Assembly (NCBI GenBank): GCA_012965445.1
Contig: DTSJ01000454.1
Location: forward strand, 1-6,749
DNA: 6,749 nt
Direction: 5' to 3'
Origin: Candidatus Hydrogenedentota bacterium
GTDB taxonomy: Bacteria; Hydrogenedentota; Hydrogenedentia; Hydrogenedentiales; GCA-2746185
Notes under the pieces: generated by a model
Told to the model about the DNA's origin: nothing
Seen by the model: the letters and a program-made list of their open reading frames with translations, nothing else
Databases searched by the model: none
Shown: piece after piece, positions 1 through 4,871 of the stretch
Position numbering within the stretch: the stretch's first letter is position 1
Layout: every line of letters starts with the position of its first letter
Position numbers and translations under genes: made by a program

Positions 1-469
1 TGACTTTAAGCTTGTCGCCGACGACCAGATTGTTCGCGTCGGCAAACTGTTCGCTGAGAATCACCTCATCCTGCGAACCGGGTTCGAAAAAATTTCCCTT
101 ACTCACCACCACGCTGTTCAGAAAGTTGCCGCCCGTATCCGGCACCGACACCATCCGCCCCATGCGCGCTTCCGTGACCCCTTCCACGTCCAGTTTGACG
201 TCTTCCACGATGCGCCCGCGCACTTGCCGCACGCCGGGGATTTCCTGGAGCTTGAACAACGCGGTATTCGGTGCGCGTTCAAGTTGAATTTCGAAATCCG
301 CGAACCGATTCTGGGAATAGTATGTGTCGCGCGTCAGCTCCAAATTATTCTGCAGCGAAGCCAGACAGATGTAACACGCGGTTCCACTGGTTACCACGGC
401 AACCACTGCGAGAATCTGCGAGCGATTCCGCAACATGGACCGCATCATTTTCTTGGTGAGCGCGCGCAT
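1..469 (-). CDS. FtsX/MacB-type ABC transporter permease, N-terminal part (cut by window edge)
   Basis: Reading from 469 down to the edge gives 156 intact codons starting MRALTKKMMRSMLRNRSQIL. A short basic cytoplasmic start is followed by one hydrophobic segment (about residues 18-38) and then a soluble, presumably periplasmic region with phrases such as RFADFEIQLERAP and IPGVRQVRGRIVEDVKLDVEG. This is the layout of FtsX/MacB-type permeases: an N-terminal helix, a large external domain, then further helices, which here lie outside the window. The ATG overlaps the stop of the ATPase gene by one base (TAATG), and GAGGTGG (477-483) sits 7 bases before it, so the two are translationally coupled and surely form one transporter. 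The family exports lipoproteins, peptides or small molecules, or acts as a mechanotransmitter. The substrate cannot be read from this fragment. Confidence 0.88.
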   Translation of the reverse strand, partial: MRALTKKMMRSMLRNRSQILAVVAVVTSGTACYICLASLQNNLELTRDTYYSQNRFADFEIQLERAPNTALFKLQEIPGVRQVRGRIVEDVKLDVEGVTEARMGRMVSVPDTGGNFLNSVVVSKGNFFEPGSQDEVILSEQFADANNLVVGDKLKV

Positions 470-1197
470 TACCATTCCACCTCGTCCAGAGACTTGGGTG
501 ATTCGTTGACATCGATTCTGTGAACCGCGCCGTCCCGCATGTGGATGACTCGATTCGCCACGCCCGCTATCGACGCATTGTGCGTAATAATGAGCAGCGT
601 CGTCCCCATCTTCGCGTTCACTTCCATCAATACCTCAAGAACAACCTTACCCGTCGAAATATCCAGCGCGCCCGTAGGCTCATCGCACAGAAGAATCCGC
701 GGTCGCTTGGCAATCGCCCGGGCGATAGCCACGCGCTGTTGTTCGCCGCCGGAAAGCTGTGACGGAAAGTGACCTTCTCGCCCGGCGAGTCCAACCTGTT
801 CCAGGGCTTCCATGGCTGGCATCGGATCGTCGGAAATCTCCGTAGCCATTTCCACGTTTTCTTTCGCAGTCAGGTTCGGCATCAGATTGTAGAACTGAAA
901 AATGAAACCAATGTGCTTTCGTCGATAACGCGTGAGCTGATTTTCGGTATAGGTGCTGAGAGGCCGATGTTCGTATTCAACGGTTCCGGACGTGGCGGTA
1001 TCGAGGCCGCCGATAATATTGAGCAAGGTGCTTTTGCCAGAACCGCTGTGTCCAAGAATAACGAGGAATTCTCCGGGATGCACATCGAGCGAAACGCCCC
1101 TTAGTGCGTCGACCGTAACCTCGCCCATGTGGTACGATTTGGCAAGGTCGTTAATCCGGTAGATGGACGTATCCTGTTTAATTTCAGTGGTGTTCAT
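469..1197 (-). CDS. ABC transporter ATP-binding protein, LolD/MacB family
   Basis: This 242-residue protein is a complete nucleotide-binding subunit. It has Walker A GHSGSGKST (49-57), Q-loop Q101 in IFQFYNL, ABC signature LSGGEQQR (148-155), Walker B ILLCDE (168-173) with catalytic E173, D-loop GALD (176-179) and switch histidine H206. The phrases YRRKHIGFIFQFYNLMPNLTAKEN (split here: YRRKHIGFIF, QFYNLMPNLT) and CDEPTGALD are typical of the LolD/MacB/FtsE-type ATPases that pair with FtsX-fold permeases. It would hydrolyse ATP at the inner face of the cytoplasmic membrane and drive the permease encoded just downstream. AGGA lies about 7 bases before the ATG. The gene upstream encodes a phosphatase and not a periplasmic adaptor; any MacA-like partner would have to lie beyond the left edge. 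All key residues are present and the length is normal. The substrate is unknown. Confidence 0.96.
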   Translation of the reverse strand: MNTTEIKQDTSIYRINDLAKSYHMGEVTVDALRGVSLDVHPGEFLVILGHSGSGKSTLLNIIGGLDTATSGTVEYEHRPLSTYTENQLTRYRRKHIGFIFQFYNLMPNLTAKENVEMATEISDDPMPAMEALEQVGLAGREGHFPSQLSGGEQQRVAIARAIAKRPRILLCDEPTGALDISTGKVVLEVLMEVNAKMGTTLLIITHNASIAGVANRVIHMRDGAVHRIDVNESPKSLDEVEW

Positions 1198-1346
1198 TGG
1201 TCAATCCTAGAAAACTCAAATGGCGTGAACCTTTCGACTACCCTGTGAAACCCGCTATTTTCACTAAACGTTCAGGTATGCGCTCGCAGCAGAACAGACA
1301 ATATTCTATTCAGCATGAAAACGTGATTGAAATGCAACAATTACAC

Positions 1347-1377
1347 TTGATTACATATTGAAAAACATTATAATCAA
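1347..1377 (-). repeat. AT-rich inverted repeat between phosphatase and ABC genes
   Basis: The arms TTGATTA (1347-1353) and TAATCAA (1371-1377) are perfect inverted repeats. In a minus-strand transcript the stem extends to 9 pairs with one U-G pair, around a 13-base loop. It lies 22 bases after the phosphatase stop codon. No U-tract follows, so it is not a classic intrinsic terminator. It could be a 3'-end hairpin, or a protein-binding dyad controlling the ABC genes. Its role is not known. Confidence 0.35.
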
Positions 1378-1398
1378 CCTGTCGGCATTTTCTGTCAG
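1370..1398 (-). promoter_or_regulatory. Possible promoter for the ABC transporter genes
   Basis: On the minus strand CTGACA (1393-1398) lies 17 bases upstream of GATTAT (1370-1375), which overlaps a perfect TATAAT (1367-1372) placed 3 bases further on. The -10 region falls inside the inverted repeat at 1347-1377, so a bound protein could block it. The untranslated leader would be about 165 bases. A weaker alternative -10, TAGAAT, is at 1303-1308. This is a pattern match only. Confidence 0.25.
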
Positions 1399-1399
1399 A

Positions 1400-2701
1400 T
1401 CAGGCCTGATTCGCTTCGTAACGTTTCTGGAGTAATTCTTCCAATTGGACGATACGGGTATCGTAATATCCCAACAATTTTGCATGGAGCGACTTACCGG
1501 TTGCGGCAACAATAGATTGATGATTCTGCGGTGAAGAATCGAGCAACAATACGTCGTCGAACCGACCACCGTATGCATCCGTGATGATGCATCCTGCTTC
1601 TTCGGCAATCATCAGCGCTGCGGCGAAATCATAAGGACACACGCCGAGTACGGCGCCTCGACCCGCGTTGATAAAGCTGTCTTCAACGACATCCTGTATA
1701 TCGCGGTAAAAGCGGTTCGCGATATCGACACATGCATCCAGCTGATTGGTCAGTAGTCGCGTCAGGCTGTAGGAGCTACTATTGCAGGCGAAGAAGCCGC
1801 CTTTCAAACTGCTGATGTCGATCAGCTTCGCCGAAACTGGAAAAATCAGTTCCGCTGGGCGTGCCGGCACCGTCATTGACCACGCCATGCGCTCGATGTC
1901 ATCGAGCTGCGCGAGCTTTATTTTTCTGGAATGACCGTTTACGAAAGCCCGTGCCCCGCCGCCGCGTTCGGCATAAAAATAGCGATCTGTTGTAAGCTCC
2001 ATGACGATGGCATTGTCCATATCAGCAATCGTAGGGCGTTCCAGAACCCGTGTTGCACAAATCGAAATGACACAGTTTTCGAAACCGCACTTTGCGGCGC
2101 GGGTGCCGTCTATCGGATCGACGACCAACAGATGTGTGGGCGGATCACTCGTAAAGGTCGTGTACCCGGCGTCTTCACTGTAGTACGCCACCGACAGCTT
2201 GGCATTGGTCAAAAAGTTCAGAAGAGTCTTCTCTGCGATAGCATCCAGATGAAACGTGGCATCGCCGGATTGCGATGAACCCACAATTTCACGTCCCTTC
2301 ATATTCATCATTTCGGGCGCGACCGCTTCCTTGATGGCAGTCGCCAAATCGACCAGGAGGTTTTTCGAAAGAATTTTTACCCTCTTTTTGGACTTAATTT
2401 TTACCCTCTTTTTGGACTTCTTGGGAGATTTTGCGTCGGTCTTCTTGGGAGCCGTCGATTTTTTCGACGTAGTAGCACTCTTTTTAGTGACTATATTCTT
2501 CCTGACGATCGGCTTAACCCTCTTCTTCGGAGCCTTTTTGGTAGATGAGCCGCCAGATTTCACACTTTTACGCTTCGTTGTCACTTTTTTACTCGGCATC
2601 TTGCCTTTGGATTTCGAGGTCGCTTTGGCCTTCGGCTTTGGCTTGGTTTTGACCTTTTTCTGAGCAGCCTTCTTCTTGACGCTCTTCTTTTTTGTCGCCA
2701 T
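1400..2701 (-). CDS. Inositol-monophosphatase-like phosphatase with a lysine-rich histone-H1-like N-terminal tail
   Basis: The 433-residue protein has two parts. Residues 1-110 are a low-complexity basic tail with 43 Lys and 5 Arg but a single acidic residue, mixed with Ala, Ser, Thr and Pro, like bacterial H1-like proteins. Residues from about 111 form an inositol monophosphatase/fructose-1,6-bisphosphatase-type domain. It has GDATFHLD (146-153), SEDAG (175-179) for the metal-binding acid E176, DPIDGT (195-200) with metal ligands D195 and D198, and PYDFAAALMIAEEAG (356-370) with D358 in place of the usual WD motif. All expected metal ligands are present, so a Mg-dependent, Li-sensitive sugar- or nucleotide-phosphate phosphatase is likely; the substrate is not determined. 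The catalytic part, about 320 residues, is longer than the usual 260-270. GGGA precedes the ATG by 9 bases. Starting at Met35 would still leave most of the tail. Confidence 0.88.
   Translation of the reverse strand: MATKKKSVKKKAAQKKVKTKPKPKAKATSKSKGKMPSKKVTTKRKSVKSGGSSTKKAPKKRVKPIVRKNIVTKKSATTSKKSTAPKKTDAKSPKKSKKRVKIKSKKRVKILSKNLLVDLATAIKEAVAPEMMNMKGREIVGSSQSGDATFHLDAIAEKTLLNFLTNAKLSVAYYSEDAGYTTFTSDPPTHLLVVDPIDGTRAAKCGFENCVISICATRVLERPTIADMDNAIVMELTTDRYFYAERGGGARAFVNGHSRKIKLAQLDDIERMAWSMTVPARPAELIFPVSAKLIDISSLKGGFFACNSSSYSLTRLLTNQLDACVDIANRFYRDIQDVVEDSFINAGRGAVLGVCPYDFAAALMIAEEAGCIITDAYGGRFDDVLLLDSSPQNHQSIVAATGKSLHAKLLGYYDTRIVQLEELLQKRYEANQA
2372..2419 (-). repeat. Exact 24-base tandem duplication within the basic tail
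   Basis: Positions 2372-2395 and 2396-2419 are identical, base for base. Each copy encodes the eight residues KSKKRVKI (residues 95-102 and 103-110), so the duplication keeps the frame and adds one unit at the junction between tail and enzyme. Identity at synonymous positions suggests a recent slippage or duplication event. Confidence 0.93.
2372..2701 (-). other. Segment encoding the lysine-rich tail (residues 1-110)
   Basis: This stretch encodes only the basic tail. The reading frame is open throughout and continues without a break into the enzyme domain, so the tail is not a separate gene. Net charge is about +47 before modification. It has no hydrophobic segment and no signal-peptide pattern, so the protein is expected in the cytoplasm, where the tail could hold it on DNA, RNA or another polyanion. 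That role is inferred from composition only. Confidence 0.8.
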
Positions 2702-2848
2702 GTTCTATCGTCCCGTTAAAGTAGCCCCAGTTAAGGGTTTATACCCACAGATTGCAATTGAGAATGGATATCGGTTTAGAAACTTCTGGCTCGCCAACCA
2801 CTTGATAGATAACAATTTAGTCCGATTGAAGCCAAATCGTTGACGATA

Positions 2849-2877
2849 ATAGTAACAATCTCCAGCCAAGATGTAAA
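2849..2877 (-). promoter_or_regulatory. Possible promoter for the phosphatase gene
   Basis: On the minus strand TTTACA (2872-2877) is separated by 17 bases from TACTAT (2849-2854), with TGT directly before the -10 as in extended -10 promoters. The leader would be about 140 bases. A TATAAA lies nearer the gene (minus strand, around 2740) but lacks a matching -35. Confidence 0.3.
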
Positions 2878-2925
2878 GTTTAGTAAAAATGTGAGCTAAA
2901 TTAGTTGATTTCAATGGTTTAAGGA

Positions 2926-2938
2926 CATGCCTGGCATG
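2926..2938. promoter_or_regulatory. 13-base palindrome upstream of the surE promoter, possible operator
   Basis: CATGCC and GGCATG form a perfect inverted repeat around one central T. It ends 20 bases before the -35 hexamer of the surE promoter, a place where an activator could bind. No known regulator motif was recognised, and short palindromes do arise by chance. Confidence 0.25.
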
Positions 2939-2958
2939 GACTTACACACCCGTCCTTT

Positions 2959-2987
2959 TTGAAGCAGATAGGGCTATATGGTATAGT
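2959..2987 (+). promoter_or_regulatory. Likely sigma-70-type promoter for surE and yqaA-like gene
   Basis: TTGAAG (2959-2964) and TATAGT (2982-2987) are separated by exactly 17 bases, and TGG directly precedes the -10, giving an extended -10 element. Transcription would start near 2994, leaving a leader of about 60 bases before the surE ATG. This is the best promoter match seen in the window. Confidence 0.5.
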
Positions 2988-3056
2988 TTCGAGTACCCTT
3001 GAAGTAGGTAATTAACCCTCCTTAGTTTATAACCTTTTGATTTCATTACGCTTACG

Positions 3057-3812
3057 ATGACTTCTTCACTTATTCTTGTAACCAATGACGACGGTTTTCT
3101 TTCGCCGGCGCTGGTAGTTCTCGCCCAAGCGATGGAAGTTCTGGGAGAAGTCTGGGTTTATGCCCCGGATATGGAAAAAAGCGCCGTTGGGCATGGAATA
3201 TCGTTAAATAGACCGCTTCGCGTACAGAAAGTCCGGGATCGCTTTTTTCATATCGACGGGACACCTGCGGACTGTGTGTTGCTTGCGGTGAACGAGTTAC
3301 TACCGCGAAAACCGGATCTGGTCATGTCGGGCATCAATCCGGGTCCGAATCTGGGAGACGATGTCACGTATTCCGGCACGGTCGCAGGGGCTTACGAAGG
3401 CATGCTGCTGGGAATTCCCTCCATCGCGATTTCCAATGCGAGCTACGAGGCCAATGAGTTCGAAGATATTGCGCAGGTGGGTGTAGTACTCGGTCGTCAC
3501 GTTTTGGAACACGGCCTTCCGCCGGACACCGTACTGAACGTGAATGTCCCGCAGCTTCCGCTTGACGAGTTGAATGGCTTTGCAATCACGCGTCAGGGCA
3601 TACGTGACTATGGCGGGGATATACATGTGCGTGAAGATCCCCGTGGTAAACCGTATTACTGGATTGGCGGATTCCGACCGGATCATATTATCCACGACGG
3701 AACAGATTTTGAAGCGATATCTGAGAACAAGGTGAGTGTCACGCCGCTACATCGGGACATCACGAATCACGAGTCACTTGGAATATTGAAGGAGCGAAAT
3801 ATACAGTTATGA
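3057..3812 (+). CDS. surE: 5'/3'-nucleotidase SurE
   Basis: This 251-residue protein carries the whole SurE signature. It has TNDDGFLSPAL near the N-terminus with metal ligands D11 and D12, APDMEKSAVGH with S42, GTPADCVLLAVN (68-79), SGINPGPNLGDDVTYSGTVA (91-110) with ligand N94, then NVNVP (161-165) and DPRGKPYYWIG (194-204). SurE is a cytosolic, divalent-metal-dependent phosphatase that removes phosphate from nucleoside monophosphates and, in some species, from short polyphosphate; it is linked to stationary-phase and stress survival. Length matches the family (about 250). The ATG at 3057 is the only suitable start, because an in-frame stop (TAA) lies at 3030-3032. No Shine-Dalgarno sequence is visible: the preceding 20 bases are T-rich. 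The stop overlaps the next start (ATGA), so the downstream membrane gene is co-translated. Confidence 0.97.
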   Translation: MTSSLILVTNDDGFLSPALVVLAQAMEVLGEVWVYAPDMEKSAVGHGISLNRPLRVQKVRDRFFHIDGTPADCVLLAVNELLPRKPDLVMSGINPGPNLGDDVTYSGTVAGAYEGMLLGIPSIAISNASYEANEFEDIAQVGVVLGRHVLEHGLPPDTVLNVNVPQLPLDELNGFAITRQGIRDYGGDIHVREDPRGKPYYWIGGFRPDHIIHDGTDFEAISENKVSVTPLHRDITNHESLGILKERNIQL

Positions 3813-4405
3813 AATGGGTACGCAAATTGTACGACTGGGTGTTGACCTGGGCTGAATCGCCGTTCGGCGGTGTCGCGTTGTTTCTTATCGCTTTCGCCGA
3901 GTCGAGCTTCTTTCCTATTCCACCTGACGTATTGCTCATTGCGTTGTGTCTGTCGCGAACGGACAAGTGGGTGAAGTACGCGGCTATTTGCACGGCAGGA
4001 TCGGTGCTCGGCGGGATGGCGGGATATGCAATTGGCTGGGGACTATGGGGACAGGTTGACCAGTTCTTTTTCGATTACGTGCCCGGCTTTCACGAAGATG
4101 GTTTCGCGCGGGTGCAGGAAATATATCAGGAGTACGACTTCTGGTTCGTGTTCATCGCGGCATTTACGCCGGTACCCTACAAAGTCATCACGATTTCCGC
4201 AGGTGTATTCGGTCTCAATTTCTTCATGTTCACGCTGGCGACAGTCATCGGGCGATCGGCCCGATTTTTCCTCGTGGCCGGAATCCTGCGTGTTTTCGGT
4301 GCGCCTGTGCAGAAGATCATCGACAAATGGTTCAACGTGCTTACTATCGTCTTCGTGATACTGCTGGTGCTTGGCTTTTACGTCATCAAAGTGGTGCTGC
4401 ACTAG
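3809..4405 (+). CDS. YqaA/DedA-family (VTT domain) inner-membrane protein
   Basis: This 198-residue, strongly hydrophobic protein fits the small YqaA branch of the DedA/SNARE-associated family. Diagnostic stretches are FAESSFFPIPPDVLL (29-43), a re-entrant-type segment with the family acidic residue E31, and AAFTPVPYKVITISAGVFG (117-135) followed by GRSARFF (148-154), carrying the conserved F-x-P and G-R patterns. Membrane segments are predicted near 20-48, 57-80, 112-135, 138-162 and 174-196. DedA relatives work in lipid-carrier or phospholipid translocation and membrane-potential homeostasis; the exact role of the YqaA branch is not settled. The start overlaps the surE stop by four bases (ATGA). 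AAGGAG (3789-3794) lies 14 bases before the ATG, longer than usual, so coupling to surE translation probably matters. The gene ends in tandem stops (TAGTAG). Confidence 0.92.
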   Translation: MKWVRKLYDWVLTWAESPFGGVALFLIAFAESSFFPIPPDVLLIALCLSRTDKWVKYAAICTAGSVLGGMAGYAIGWGLWGQVDQFFFDYVPGFHEDGFARVQEIYQEYDFWFVFIAAFTPVPYKVITISAGVFGLNFFMFTLATVIGRSARFFLVAGILRVFGAPVQKIIDKWFNVLTIVFVILLVLGFYVIKVVLH

Positions 4406-4417
4406 TAGGAAAATCTT

Positions 4418-4468
4418 CGGGAGCGTAGTACAATTCGCGACTAGAACAGGGGCGCAATTTCGCTCTCG
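4418..4468 (+). terminator. Extended stem-loop at the convergent gene ends, possible 3'-end structure
   Basis: In a plus-strand transcript the outer stem 4418-4425 (CGGGAGCG) pairs over 8 positions with 4461-4468 (CGCTCTCG), including one G-U pair. Inside it, AATT plus GCG (4432-4439, one bulged C) pairs with CGC plus AATT (4453-4459). The structure starts 13 bases after the yqaA-like stop codon and extends into the last codons of the opposite gene. There is no U-tract, so it may protect or help end the surE mRNA rather than act as a standard intrinsic terminator. Confidence 0.3.
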
Positions 4469-4803
4469 TTGATGCGCTCAATCTTCACATTGAGCAGACC
4501 TTTTTCCATCGTGGGGTCTAGCGCATACATCGCTGCGGCGGACAGGTCGATTTCCCGGCCTTTGATATATGGCCCGCGGTCATTAAGCCGTACAACAACA
4601 CTGCGACCGTTATCAGCGGTCACACGGTATACACCACCAAAGGTACCGGAGCGCATCGCGCAAGTCATCGCATCGTCCACCATTTCCTCGCCCGAGGCCG
4701 TAAGGTCACTGCTGCTGGCAATTGTGTAGTAGGATGCAACACCCTCATCGATAGTTATGATTGGTTGCTGTGAAAATAAAGCTATGGCGAGTAAACTCAG
4801 CAT
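4441..4803 (-). CDS. Small RlpA-like double-psi beta-barrel protein
   Basis: This 120-residue protein is almost only one RlpA-like domain. The core is GVASYYT (21-27), LTASGEE (34-40), AMTCAMR (45-51), GVYRVTADNGRSVVVRLNDRG (split: GVYRVTADNG, RSVVVRLNDRG, 57-77), KGREIDLSAAAM (81-92) and a closing strand LLNVKIERI (103-111). RlpA proteins act in the envelope; Pseudomonas aeruginosa RlpA is a lytic transglycosylase cutting peptidoglycan strands that lack stem peptides. The acidic residues E39 and D75 of the family pattern are present, but the usual TAAH motif reads TCAM, so activity is uncertain. There is no SPOR domain and no lipobox. The N-terminus (LSLLAIALF) is a short hydrophobic stretch without positive charge, a poor signal peptide. 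AGG lies 7 bases before the ATG; upstream in frame there is a TGA and no ATG, GTG or TTG. The gene follows the cinA-like gene by 68 bases. Confidence 0.87.
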   Translation of the reverse strand: MLSLLAIALFSQQPIITIDEGVASYYTIASSSDLTASGEEMVDDAMTCAMRSGTFGGVYRVTADNGRSVVVRLNDRGPYIKGREIDLSAAAMYALDPTMEKGLLNVKIERINESEIAPLF

Positions 4804-4818
4804 GCTTATACCTGTGTG

Positions 4819-4840
4819 CCGAATTCCGCAGTGAATCCGG
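4819..4840 (-). other. RNA hairpin just upstream of the RlpA-like gene's ribosome binding site
   Basis: In the minus-strand transcript CCGGAUUC pairs with GAAUUCGG over 8 positions, with one G-U pair, around the loop ACUGCG. Its 3' end is 5 bases before the AGG of the ribosome binding site (4811-4813). No U-tract follows, so it is not an intrinsic terminator. It could mark an RNA processing site or tune translation of the downstream gene within the operon. Confidence 0.4.
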
Positions 4841-4871
4841 TCAACTCAATCGTCCTTTGTAGAACGTCAGC

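Larger units (their letters stand above)
2702..3056. other. Intergenic region between divergent phosphatase and surE genes
   Basis: These 355 bases hold no credible gene. The region is more AT-rich than its flanks. It contains a strong promoter match for surE (2959-2987), a 13-base palindrome just upstream of it (2926-2938), and a weaker promoter match facing the phosphatase (2849-2877). A 69-codon minus-strand reading frame (2705-2914) begins with TTG, lacks a ribosome binding site and has no recognisable domain, so it is not called. No RNA gene or riboswitch was recognised. Confidence 0.7.

Noticed and set aside
1399..1410. Perfect 12-base palindrome ATCAGGCCTGAT at the phosphatase stop codon
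   Set aside because: It has no loop and no following T-run, and is partly coding (Gln-Ala-stop), so it is not supported as a terminator.
2256..2663. 135-codon plus-strand frame with a very hydrophobic, Phe-rich product
   Set aside because: It is the antisense of the lysine codons of the phosphatase tail; AAA/AAG read backwards gives Phe and Leu codons, so the membrane-like look is an artefact.
2705..2914. 69-codon minus-strand reading frame ending 3 bases before the phosphatase start
   Set aside because: It begins with TTG, has no ribosome binding site, shows the Tyr/Phe/Lys/Leu-rich composition expected of translated AT-rich spacer DNA, and has no recognisable domain.
2959..3004. TTGAAG occurring twice, exactly 40 bases apart, suggesting tandem promoters
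   Set aside because: The second copy (2999-3004) has no good -10 at the right distance; the nearest TATAAC is 23 bases away. Likely chance.
4043..4402. 119-codon minus-strand frame with many His, Asp and Glu residues
   Set aside because: It is the shadow of the yqaA-like gene on the opposite strand; the composition reflects reversed hydrophobic codons.
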